NCBI RefSeq assembly: GCF_019704555.1
Contig: NZ_AP024745.1
Location: 10,074,001 to 10,138,000, forward strand
Reading direction: 5' to 3'
DNA length: 64,000 bases
From: Actinoplanes sp. L3-i22
GTDB lineage: Bacteria; Actinomycetota; Actinomycetes; Mycobacteriales; Micromonosporaceae
A model generated the notes under the pieces. The model was not told the DNA's origin. It saw only the letters and a list, made by a program, of their open reading frames with translations, and ran no database searches. The position numbers and the translations under genes were made by a program. The first letter of the stretch is position 1; each line of letters begins with the position of its first letter. Of this stretch, positions 51,437-58,993 are shown piece after piece.

Positions 51437-53026
51437 CTATGCCACCAGGCCGATGGCGAGGTAGTCGAACTCGAAGCCGTGCTCCCGGTACCCGGCGACG
51501 TTCTTGCTGATCCCGACCAGCCGGTCGGCGAAGAACGGGGTCAGCACCGCGCCGTCGTCGACCAGGATCTTCTGGGCGTCCTGGTAGAGGGTTTTGCGCT
51601 TGGCCACGTCGACGGTGGCCCGGGCGGCGTCCAGGGTCTGGTCCAGCTGCGGGTTGGCGTACGCGTTCTCGTTGTACGACGACCCGGACCGGAACAGCTG
51701 GTTGAGCAGCTGGTCGATCGGCCGCCCGGTGTACCAGTAGCTGGTCATCAGCGGCTTCTTCATCCACACGTCGGTGTAGTAGGAGTCCGCGGAGGAGTTC
51801 TTCACGGTCAGGGTGATCCCGGCGCCGGCGACGCTGCCCTTGAGCGCCAGGGCCAGCGGGCTGAGCACCGAGTCGTAGCTGGAGGTGTAGATGTCCACCG
51901 CGAGCGAGGCCATGCCGGCCTGCTGGAGCAGCGACTTCGCCAGGTCCGGGTCGTAGTCCAGGCCGTAGTCGAGGTAGTAGGCGTCGGTCGGCGGGACCGG
52001 GTTGTTGCGGGCGATGGTGCCGCTGCCGTGCACGGCGAGCTGCAGCACGTCGGCCGGCTTGTACGCGTGCGCCAGCGCCTTGCGGACCAGCGGGTTACGG
52101 AACTCGGCCGAGGTGTTCAGCATCGGCACGGTGTACCACTGGGCGTTCTTGACCGCGGCGACCGTCGCGCTCGCCGAGGCCAGCACGGTCTGCGAGGTGG
52201 CGTAGTCGAGGTTGGTCTGGGAGATGAAGTCGATCTGCCCGGCCAGCAACGCGTTCACCCGGGCCTGGGTGTCCGGGATGGAGGAGAACTCGATGGTGTC
52301 GAGCTTCGCCTTGCCCCCGAAGTAGGAGTCGTTGCGGGCCACCTTGCCGGGTCCGGCGGCCTGGAACGAGACGAGCTTGAACGGGCCGGTGCCGATGCCG
52401 GTGCTGCCGATCGTGGCGGCCGAGCCGTCCGGGATGAGGTAGCAGTTGTAGCTGGTCAGCAGGCTGGCGAACTCGGCGTTCGGCGCGGACAGGGTGAAGA
52501 CGACGGTGCCGGCGTCCCGGGCCGTGACCGACTTGCCGTCGACGAAGGTGGAAAGCACCGCGGCCTGCGGGGACTTGGTCGCCGGGTCCAGGATGTGCTG
52601 GATCGAGTAGACGACGTCCTGTGCGGTGAACGACTTGCCGTCGTGCCAGGTGACCCCGGTGCGCAGGGTGAAGGTCCAGGTCTTGGCGTCCGCGGACGTC
52701 TCCCAGGAGGCGGCCAGGTCGGGCTGGACGCTGCCGGCCTCGTCGAGCTTGACCAGCCGGTTGTAGAGGGCGCCGAGATATTCGTACGCCGACAGTGAGC
52801 TGGCCGGGTCGAGCGTCTCCGCGGTCGAGGCCGGCGGCCGGGCGATCCGCAGCGTGCCGCCCTGCTTGGCGGTGCCGGTCGCCGCTCCGGAGGCGGCCGG
52901 CAGCGCCGATCCGCCACTGCCGCAGGCCGCCAGGAAGGCGGTGGACAGCACCGCCAGGCCGGAGCCGGCGAGCAGCGAGCGACGCGACAACACACCGCTG
53001 GCGGGAGTGTTCGAGCGAGCTATCAC
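51437..53026 (-). CDS. Peptide/nickel-type substrate-binding lipoprotein (SBP family 5)
   Basis: A 529-residue lipoprotein with a twin-Arg signal (LSRRSLLAGSGLAVLSTAFLAAC) that joins a Tat motif to a lipobox (LAAC). The mature protein has the family 5 marks GGTLRIARPPAS, LYNRLVKLDEAGSVQPDLAASWE, TWHDGKSFTAQDVVYSIQHIL and GIGTGPFKLV. Proteins of this family bind oligopeptides, and some bind other amides, opines or Ni2+ complexes. GTG 53026 is chosen because GGAAGG lies 6 bases upstream. It heads the operon binding protein-DppB-DppC-DppDF-CocE-TetR. Confidence 0.93.
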   Translation of the reverse strand: MIARSNTPASGVLSRRSLLAGSGLAVLSTAFLAACGSGGSALPAASGAATGTAKQGGTLRIARPPASTAETLDPASSLSAYEYLGALYNRLVKLDEAGSVQPDLAASWETSADAKTWTFTLRTGVTWHDGKSFTAQDVVYSIQHILDPATKSPQAAVLSTFVDGKSVTARDAGTVVFTLSAPNAEFASLLTSYNCYLIPDGSAATIGSTGIGTGPFKLVSFQAAGPGKVARNDSYFGGKAKLDTIEFSSIPDTQARVNALLAGQIDFISQTNLDYATSQTVLASASATVAAVKNAQWYTVPMLNTSAEFRNPLVRKALAHAYKPADVLQLAVHGSGTIARNNPVPPTDAYYLDYGLDYDPDLAKSLLQQAGMASLAVDIYTSSYDSVLSPLALALKGSVAGAGITLTVKNSSADSYYTDVWMKKPLMTSYWYTGRPIDQLLNQLFRSGSSYNENAYANPQLDQTLDAARATVDVAKRKTLYQDAQKILVDDGAVLTPFFADRLVGISKNVAGYREHGFEFDYLAIGLVA

Positions 53027-53040
53027 GGTGACCCTTCCGA

Positions 53041-53090
53041 GGCGCCTAATCAAACGACTGTACAAGTTATTTGATGTACCGTACGAATAA
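53041..53090. promoter_or_regulatory. AT-rich divergent promoter with inverted repeat
   Basis: Between the divergent peptide-import operon and the DMT-GAF gene lies an AT-rich stretch with ATCAAA (53049-53054) and TTTGAT (53070-53075) arms and paired GTAC motifs at 53059-53085. It is a good candidate promoter/operator for one or both genes, possibly for the TetR of the operon. Confidence 0.45.
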
Positions 53091-53152
53091 CGCCTAGGGT
53101 TCGCAATGGCGGCCTGTAAAGATCATGTAACCGACCGGGGTGGGGAACGTCC

Positions 53153-54577
53153 GTGCAGTTGGCCTGGCTTCGTCGTCCCGGCACCCTGATGGTGATCACG
53201 TCAGCGCCCACCTACGTGGCGACCAGTGAGCTCCTGCGGGTGATCAGCCCGCTCGACCTGACCCCGGTGCGCTTCCTCGGGGCGGCCCTGGTGCTCGGGC
53301 TCTACCTGCTGATCCGGCGCCGGCGGCTGGTCGCCCGGCGCGGCGACCTGCTCCGGGCCTTCGGGGTCTCGGCGATCGGCTACGCCGCCTACGGCACCCT
53401 GCTCAACATCGGGCAGACGACGGTGCCCGCCGGGACGACGAGCCTGCTGCTGAACACGTCACCGGTCTTCGCACTGATCCTCGGCCGCCTGCTGCTCGGT
53501 GAACGGATCACACCCCGCGGCATCGCCGGGACGATCGTCGCGATGACCGGCGTGGCGATGGTCGCGGTCTTCGGCGGGGGGCGTCTCGGCCTCGGCTGGA
53601 ACGCACTGATCATCCTGTTTGCGGCCTTGATCCTCGCGCTCTACCTTATCTGGCAGCAGCCCCTGCTCAGCCGGATTCCGGCGATCGAGATGGTCTTCTG
53701 GGGCTGCCTGTGGGGTGGCCTGCTGACCCTGCCGCCGGCCCCGCTCGACCTGCACCTCGCCGCCTGGCAGGGCCGCACCTGGCTCGCGCTCGCCGTGCTC
53801 GTGCTGGTCAGCACCGCGCTCGCCTACGTGTTCTGGGCCCGGGCCCTGGCCGAGACGAGCGTCGCCGAGGGCGGCTCGCTGCTCTTCGCCGTGCCGCTGA
53901 TCTCCATCACCCTGGGCTGGCTGCTGCTCGACCAGGCCCCGACCCCGGCCGCCGTCATCGGCGGCTGCATCGCCGTCGCCGGCGTGATGCTCGTCAGCCG
54001 GTCCGCCGCTCCGCCACCACCCGCCGCCGACGACGTTCCCGCACCCCGACCCGCCCCCGCCGAGGTTCCCGTGCCCGTGCCCGTCGACGAGGCCGTCGTC
54101 GATCTCACCATCACGGCGACCGACCGCGCGGCGATCACCGCCGCCGTCGGGCGTGCCGTCGCCCAGATCGGCGCCCGGCTCGCCACCGTCTCGCTGTGGC
54201 GGCCCGGCAGCCAGGACCTGGTCCGGATCTACACCTCGATGCCCGAGGTCTACCGGCCCGGCGGCGTCTCGGCCGGCCTCGGCGCCGACTGGATCGACCA
54301 GTGCGTGGTCCGGCGGGAGTCCTACCTCACCGACGACCCGGGCGACCCGGAGTCCGACGCGTTCGAACACCACGACACCCTGGCCGCGCTGCGGCTCGGC
54401 GCGGCGATCAACGCGGTGGTGGCCCAGGACGGCCGCTTCCTCGGCTGCCTCAACCTGCTGCACAGCCCCGGCAGCTACACCGCCGCGGACCTGCGCGTCG
54501 CCGACGCGGTCGCCGCCGACCTGGCCGAGATCCTGGCCCGCCTCGCCCCGCAACCGGACCGCCGCCTGAACGCCTGA
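53153..54577 (+). CDS. DMT (EamA) transporter fused to a C-terminal GAF domain
   Basis: A 474-residue fusion. Residues 1-285 are a ten-helix drug/metabolite transporter: two EamA repeats, with ATSELLRVISPLDLTPVRFLGAALVLGLY in the first and ISITLGWLLLDQAPTPAAVIGG in the second. A Pro/Ala/Val linker (about 290-320) leads to a GAF domain (about 325-470): TDRAAITAAVGRAVAQIGARLATVSLW, YLTDDPGDPE, AALRLGAAINAVVAQDGRFLGCLNLLHSPGSYTAADLRVADAVAADLAEILARL. It starts at GTG 53153 with GGGGAAC upstream. It probably exports a small molecule, with the cytoplasmic GAF sensing a ligand. It is divergent from the peptide-import operon. The fusion is unbroken in one frame. Confidence 0.88.
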   Translation: MQLAWLRRPGTLMVITSAPTYVATSELLRVISPLDLTPVRFLGAALVLGLYLLIRRRRLVARRGDLLRAFGVSAIGYAAYGTLLNIGQTTVPAGTTSLLLNTSPVFALILGRLLLGERITPRGIAGTIVAMTGVAMVAVFGGGRLGLGWNALIILFAALILALYLIWQQPLLSRIPAIEMVFWGCLWGGLLTLPPAPLDLHLAAWQGRTWLALAVLVLVSTALAYVFWARALAETSVAEGGSLLFAVPLISITLGWLLLDQAPTPAAVIGGCIAVAGVMLVSRSAAPPPPAADDVPAPRPAPAEVPVPVPVDEAVVDLTITATDRAAITAAVGRAVAQIGARLATVSLWRPGSQDLVRIYTSMPEVYRPGGVSAGLGADWIDQCVVRRESYLTDDPGDPESDAFEHHDTLAALRLGAAINAVVAQDGRFLGCLNLLHSPGSYTAADLRVADAVAADLAEILARLAPQPDRRLNA

Positions 54578-54599
54578 GCCCGGCCGGACTCACCACGGC

Positions 54600-54636
54600 A
54601 GCCGGCCGCACACCCCGGCCGAAATGCCGGCCGGCT
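54600..54636 (+). terminator. Probable terminator of the DMT-GAF gene
   Basis: AGCCGGCC (54600-54607) and GGCCGGCT (54629-54636) with further pairing in the loop, 22 bases after the stop. The remaining part of the gap to 54805 shows no gene. Confidence 0.45.
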
Positions 54637-54805
54637 CGCGCATGCTCCCGCGCGGCGGAGTCGTCGCACCTCGCCATCGAGCAGGCGGACGCCGTTCGCA
54701 TCCGGTCGGTGCCGCCGACCACCTCCGCGCGCGAGCGTGATCGGCCACGGACCGCCCGGCGATCGCGCCGGGTGCACGCTACGCCGATCTCCGGCAAACA
54801 TGACG

Positions 54806-54842
54806 AAAGGCCCACCGCAATGGATCATCGCGGCAGGCCTTT
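54806..54842 (-). terminator. Intrinsic terminator of tRNA-Val
   Basis: On the minus strand a 13-bp stem AAAGGCCTGCCGC / GCGGTGGGCCTTT with G-U pairs and a 11-base loop, ending in a short T-run, about 20 bases after the tRNA 3' end. Confidence 0.75.
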
Positions 54843-54861
54843 GCGAAGCTCAAAATACTTG

Positions 54862-54933
54862 TGGGCGATACTGGGATCGAACCAGTGACCTCTCCGGTGT
54901 GAACGGAGCGCTCTCCCGCTGAGCTAATCGCCC
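54862..54933 (-). tRNA. tRNA-Val (anticodon CAC)
   Basis: The reverse complement folds into a complete cloverleaf: acceptor GGGCGAT/ATCGCCC, D-arm GCTC..GAGC, anticodon arm CTCCG-TTCACAC-CGGAG with CAC at positions 34-36, a 5-base variable loop AGGTC, and T-arm ACTGG-TTCGATC-CCAGT. Discriminator base is A. No CCA is encoded. It reads GUG codons, used often in GC-rich genomes. It is followed by an intrinsic terminator. Confidence 0.97.
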
Positions 54934-55042
54934 TCAACGAGAAGGAACTCTACCGGACGCCGAACCGCTCACGCGAATCGGGGGTTCCCGCAGGCGGGAA
55001 CGGCGATCTCGCCCGCGGCGCCGCCGACCGGCGGAAGCTGGC

Positions 55043-55450
55043 CTAATGCTTGTCGACGAAGTCCTGCCCGACCTGGATCAGGTCGATCCCGAGGCTGAGC
55101 CGTACCGCGAAGTACACGATCGCGGCCACGAAGACCATGCCGACGACGCCGATCAGCCCGCGCATCGGCAGGCTCTGCCGGCCGATCCACTGCGTCCAGT
55201 TCTTCACGTGCCGCTTGGTGAACGCGAGCAGGTTCTTCGCCCAGACGAACTCGACGGCCAGGATGGCCAGGCCGAGGATCACGATGGCCCACCCCGGCCC
55301 GGGGAACGGGATCAGCACGATGCCGACGGCGACGACCAGGCCACCCAGCACCCCGACGCCGATCTTCAGAGCGAGCCGCCCGGTGGGAGTGGAACGGATA
55401 CGGTCGAGCAGACGCACGTCAGTAGCCTTCACGTCCGGTTTTACACCCAT
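55043..55450 (-). CDS. PGPGW-motif transmembrane protein (TIGR02611 family)
   Basis: A 135-residue protein with three to four membrane helices and the diagnostic motif LIPFPGPGWAIVILGLAILA (residues about 45-65). The short helical loop VWAKNLLAFTKRHVKNWTQW follows. The family is widespread in actinobacteria; its function is unknown. It starts at ATG 55450 and is divergent from the SsgB-like gene, 276 bases away. It stands alone between the tRNA and that gene. Confidence 0.88.
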   Translation of the reverse strand: MGVKPDVKATDVRLLDRIRSTPTGRLALKIGVGVLGGLVVAVGIVLIPFPGPGWAIVILGLAILAVEFVWAKNLLAFTKRHVKNWTQWIGRQSLPMRGLIGVVGMVFVAAIVYFAVRLSLGIDLIQVGQDFVDKH

Positions 55451-55726
55451 TTCATCCCCCAGTGTCCCGGGGCCCCGTCACCGCCCGGGACGAATGGACG
55501 TTACCGGAGTAAGTCAACTGCTGGACCACCCGACGCCGGGCGGAACCGAGTACATGGGCAGAACAGGACAAGATATCTAATTGCGTCCTGGGCGGAGAGG
55601 TTTTCGGAACCGTCTTCCCACTACTGGGTGAGATCAGCGTATGGCGGAGCGTAACGACAGGGATCACCTGAGTATGGGAAACGCGGGGTTCACCAGCCTC
55701 GCAGCGGTGCCGGGGGGAGTTCGTCC

Positions 55727-56158
55727 ATGAGTACCATTCGTCCAACGACCGTCGAGGTCGAGACCTCGCTGCGGCTCGTAGCACCAGACGCGACGGCACT
55801 GCCGGTGCGCGCCAGTCTGCGCTACGACCCGGCGGACCCTTATGCGGTCCATGTGTTGTTCCACGCGGAATCAGCCGGTGGGGAAGCCGTGAGCTGGTCA
55901 TTCGCTAGGGAACTGCTGGTTACCGGGCTCGACGAGCCGGCTGGTATCGGCGACGTCCGGGTGTGGCCGTGGGCCACGCCGCGGGGGGATTTCGTCGCGC
56001 TGGCGTTGTCGTCACCTGACGGCAACGCGCTGTTCGAAGTGCCGCGCAGTGTCCTCGTCCGATTCCTGCGGCGCACCTATGTGGTGGTGCCGCGTGGACG
56101 GGAATCAGAGCATCTGGACGTGGATGCGGCGGTCAACCGCCTGCTCGCCGGTAGGTGA
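55727..56158 (+). CDS. ssgB: SsgA-like protein (SsgB-type sporulation/cell-division regulator)
   Basis: A 143-residue SALP protein: VEVETSLRLVAPDATALPVRASLRYDPADPYAVHVLF, then WSFARELLVTGLDEPAGIGDVRVWPW and SSPDGNALFEVPRSVLVRFLRRTY. Length and motifs fit SsgB, which recruits FtsZ to future division sites in sporulating actinomycetes. A GGGGGGAG ribosome site lies 6-8 bases before the ATG. The 276 bases upstream show no other gene and probably carry developmental promoters. A strong intrinsic terminator follows. Confidence 0.92.
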   Translation: MSTIRPTTVEVETSLRLVAPDATALPVRASLRYDPADPYAVHVLFHAESAGGEAVSWSFARELLVTGLDEPAGIGDVRVWPWATPRGDFVALALSSPDGNALFEVPRSVLVRFLRRTYVVVPRGRESEHLDVDAAVNRLLAGR

Positions 56159-56185
56159 CAGGCAGTCCCACTGGAAAGCGGCCAA

Positions 56186-56226
56186 GGGCGACCCGTACGG
56201 ACACTGCCGGTCCGTGCGGGTCGCCC
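56186..56226 (+). terminator. Intrinsic terminator of ssgB
   Basis: 17-bp stem (56186-56202 with 56210-56226, one G-U pair), 7-base loop, followed by TTTAT. Strongest terminator of the window. Confidence 0.85.
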
Positions 56227-56368
56227 TTTATCCGGGGGAAAAGTCTGGATCTCCGAAAAGGAATCGGAATCGGACGTATAGCGAATACCGAGCCACTAAT
56301 CGGACAAATAGCCCGGTCGGTGCGGTAAGGGATGCGTTAACGGCCATCGACGGTTACCGTCAGGCACG

Positions 56369-57250
56369 ATGCCAGCACTCATTCATCGCGCTGAGCGCGC
56401 GCCAGCCAGTACACCGCCCGACTGGGCGGGGGTCGGTGCTTGCGCCCTGCCGGTGGTGGCGGGATCCGCCACCGGGTTACTCGAGTGCCACGCGCTCGTG
56501 CTGACCACCACGGGGCCCTTGCATGCCGACGTAGATTTCACCTCCTACCTGGCCGGGCCGGGAACGCTCCTCTGGGTGCGTCCGGGTCAGGCCGTCCACT
56601 TCGAGACGGGCAGTCCACCGCCGGACACCGCCACGGTCGTGTTCCGGCCGGGGCTGTTCGGGCCGGAGGAACTTCCCGGGCTGTTCCCGGACGATCCGGA
56701 TGGGCCGGGGCGGTCACCGCTCGTCCTGCCGGACCCGGAAGTCTTCCGCGCCGCGTTCGACCACCTCGCGGCCGACGCCGCGGGGCCGCCGGGCCGGATC
56801 GCCGCCGCCCTGCTGCACCATCAGCTGGCCGCACTGCTGTTGCGGATCCGGCTGCTGGACGGCTCGGGTGACGATCCGGGCAACGTCGAGACCCGCACGT
56901 TCGAGCGGTTCCGGCGACGCCTGGAGGACGGTTATCCGCACAGCCGCCGGGTCGAGGACTACGCGGCCGAGCTGGGTTGCTCGGTGCGCACCCTGACCCG
57001 GGCCAGCCTCGCGGTGACCGGGCGGACCGCCAAACAGGTGGTCGACGACCGGGTGGCCCTGCAGGCCCGCCGGCTCCTCGCCGCCACCGAGCTGTCGGTG
57101 GCGGAGGTGGGTCGCAGCCTGGGGTTCGGGGAGCCGACCAACTTCGGGCGGTTCTTCCACCGGGAGACCGGACTCAGCCCGGGGCACTTCCGGGGCGGGC
57201 CACCCGACCCACCCGGGGGCATCCCCGGACCGCGACTGCCCACTGACTGA
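56369..57250 (+). CDS. AraC-family transcriptional regulator
   Basis: A 293-residue regulator with an N-terminal cupin-type sensing domain (FTSYLAGPGTLLWVRPGQAVHF) and a C-terminal double HTH. The first HTH is RRVEDYAAELGCSVRTLTRAS, the second LSVAEVGRSLGFGEPTNFGRFFHRETGLSPGHFR, with the conserved GF...F..FF pattern. Between them FERFRRRLEDGYPHSRRV is the linker. It lies alone after the ssgB terminator with a 142-base AT-rich upstream region. The target is unknown; AraC activators usually control a neighbouring gene, and an Rrf2 gene follows at 66 bases. Confidence 0.9.
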   Translation: MPALIHRAERAPASTPPDWAGVGACALPVVAGSATGLLECHALVLTTTGPLHADVDFTSYLAGPGTLLWVRPGQAVHFETGSPPPDTATVVFRPGLFGPEELPGLFPDDPDGPGRSPLVLPDPEVFRAAFDHLAADAAGPPGRIAAALLHHQLAALLLRIRLLDGSGDDPGNVETRTFERFRRRLEDGYPHSRRVEDYAAELGCSVRTLTRASLAVTGRTAKQVVDDRVALQARRLLAATELSVAEVGRSLGFGEPTNFGRFFHRETGLSPGHFRGGPPDPPGGIPGPRLPTD

Positions 57251-57316
57251 GGGTTAATTCCCACATCGCCCTGGGGTATGTGCATCCCGGATGCGACGAG
57301 GGGGCAGAATAGTCGC

Positions 57317-57772
57317 GTGCAGATCTCCGCGCGCGGCGACTATGCGGTCCGGGCAGCGCTCAGTTTGGCGCAGGCCTACCCGGCACTGATGTCCGCCCAG
57401 GCCATTGCCCAGGACCAGGAAATGCCCCGCAAGTTCCTCGAGGCGGTGCTCGCCGATCTACGCCGCGCCGGGGTGGTGCGGGCGCAGCGAGGTGCCGAGG
57501 GTGGGTACACGCTGTCCCACCCACCACGGGACGTGACGATCGGCCAGATTCTCCGGGCGGTCGACGGACCGCTCGCCGGTGTGCGCGGCCTCCGTCCGGA
57601 GGAGACGCAGTACACCGGCGCCGCGGAGAACCTGCCGAACCTCTGGGTCGCGGTGCGTGCCGCGGTCCGCGAGGTGGTCGACGAGGTGAGTCTCGCCGAG
57701 TTGATCAGCGGCCGGATGCCCGCGCACGTCCGCAAACTGACGACGCGCCCGGACGCGTGGCAACCGCGCTGA
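57317..57772 (+). CDS. Rrf2-family transcriptional regulator without cysteines
   Basis: A 151-residue Rrf2 protein. It starts VQISARGDYAVRAALSLAQAYP (GTG 57317) and has the winged HTH AQAIAQDQEMPRKFLEAVLADLRRAGVVRAQRGAEGGYTLSHPP, followed by the dimer helix region. Many Rrf2 proteins (IscR, NsrR, RsrR) use three Cys to hold an Fe-S cluster; none is present here, so it must respond to another signal. GTG 57317 is chosen because it gives the standard N-terminus. The gene lies between the AraC gene and a DUF4236 gene on the same strand. Confidence 0.9.
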   Translation: MQISARGDYAVRAALSLAQAYPALMSAQAIAQDQEMPRKFLEAVLADLRRAGVVRAQRGAEGGYTLSHPPRDVTIGQILRAVDGPLAGVRGLRPEETQYTGAAENLPNLWVAVRAAVREVVDEVSLAELISGRMPAHVRKLTTRPDAWQPR

Positions 57773-57851
57773 GACGCTGACGTTTGTCGAAACGTCTGAT
57801 CGGGAATCGTGCTGTCATCGCACAGCTGTTCCCCCCGAAGGAGACGTTCCG

Positions 57852-58037
57852 ATGGGCCTCGTATTCCGTAGCCGCAAGAAGTTCGGTCCGCTGATCCTGA
57901 ACTTCACCGAGAACGGTTACTCGTCGTGGAGCTTCAAGATCGGCCGCTGGTCCTGGAACTCCAAGACCCGCGCGCACCGCGTCGACCTGCCCGGCCCGCT
58001 GTCCTGGAAGCAGGACAAGTCCCGGTCCAAGTCATGA
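57852..58037 (+). CDS. DUF4236-domain small protein
   Basis: A 61-residue basic protein, GLVFRSRKKFGPLILNF...WSFKIGRWSWNS, the hallmark of DUF4236. GAAGGAGA lies 8 bases before the ATG. It has no signal peptide. The family is small and uncharacterised; it often occurs as a short N-terminal tag in larger proteins. Its last 6 bases overlap the stop of the convergent gene at 58032. Confidence 0.88.
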   Translation: MGLVFRSRKKFGPLILNFTENGYSSWSFKIGRWSWNSKTRAHRVDLPGPLSWKQDKSRSKS

Positions 58038-58916
58038 CGCGCTGATCAGCACGTCCCCGCCGAGCCGGCCGGTCGCCGGGTCGCGGGTGACCGTGCCGGC
58101 GTCGAGCATCAGGTGCAGAACCCGGTTCGCGTCGGCCGCTCGATAGACCGTCTCGGTCAGCGTGAACGTACGCAGGTCGCTGACCGTCGCCGCACCCACC
58201 TCGGCCAGGTGCGCCAGGATCTCCCGGCGCAACGGGCCGGGGTGCGGCTGCAGCGAGATGTCGATCAGGTGCCGTTCCGGGTCGCCCGGGTCGCGCAACC
58301 GCACCCCGGCGAACTCGTCGACGGCCCAGAGCGCCTCCTTGAACTGCTCCAGGCTCTTGCCCGACGCGGTCGCGAACACCACCACCTCACCGGGCTCCTC
58401 GCCGACGGCCAGCTCCGCCGCGGTGAGCAACGGGAACGCGTCCCGATAGGGCTCCACCGGCGAGCCCGCCGGCAACACCAGCAGCGCCTCCCCCGGCCGG
58501 CCTTCGGCCAGGGCCGTCACGGTGGCCACGGCGGGCGGTTCACTCGCGCTCCCGGCATCGAGAAAACCCAGCGTGGGTACGCCTTTGGCCCCGGCGGCCC
58601 GGAGCGCGACCTCGGCCGGAGCCCCGATGGCGAGAACGGACAGCCCCGCCCCCGCGCCGGCCTGGCGCTGAACCTCGGCGAGCCGGGCAGTGATTGTCGT
58701 CATGTCGTCACCGACGGCCACCATGAACAGTTCCCGGCCACGGGCCAGATCGGGCAGATCGGCGAGCACCCGGACCGCCGCCTCGGCCGTCGCCCCGGCG
58801 TCCACGTCGGCGTATCCGTGCAGATAGATGGCGCGGCGCCCACGATGCAGCGCGGCCGGCGCCCACGCTTCGAGGTGCCGGATCAGCAGTTCGCGTTTGA
58901 CCGTCGTGACAGACAT
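58032..58916 (-). CDS. Hypothetical protein resembling TcmP, without its Cys motif
   Basis: A 294-residue soluble protein. The N-terminus VKRELLIRHLEAWAPAALHRGRRAIYLHGYAD and the segment LGFLDAGSASEPPAV follow the pattern of three-Cys-motif partner (TcmP) proteins, which resemble nuclease/methyltransferase folds. No Cys is present. The C-terminal 70 residues look like a winged helix (REILAHLAEVGAATVSDLRTFTL...MLDAGTVTRDPATGRLGG). I see a low-level resemblance only. It overlaps a convergent small gene by 6 bases and is divergent from the TPR protein gene. The biochemical role is unknown. Confidence 0.6.
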   Translation of the reverse strand: MSVTTVKRELLIRHLEAWAPAALHRGRRAIYLHGYADVDAGATAEAAVRVLADLPDLARGRELFMVAVGDDMTTITARLAEVQRQAGAGAGLSVLAIGAPAEVALRAAGAKGVPTLGFLDAGSASEPPAVATVTALAEGRPGEALLVLPAGSPVEPYRDAFPLLTAAELAVGEEPGEVVVFATASGKSLEQFKEALWAVDEFAGVRLRDPGDPERHLIDISLQPHPGPLRREILAHLAEVGAATVSDLRTFTLTETVYRAADANRVLHLMLDAGTVTRDPATGRLGGDVLISAS

Positions 58917-58993
58917 GCGGAAGTTCTACCCCGTCCCCTCGGTACCGGCCGTCACACCCCAAGACTTGTACCTAGGGTATTCGTCCGAGCACT

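Noticed and set aside
54862..54933. Integration (att) site at the tRNA gene
   Set aside because: No integrase gene and no direct repeat of the tRNA 3' end were seen within the window.
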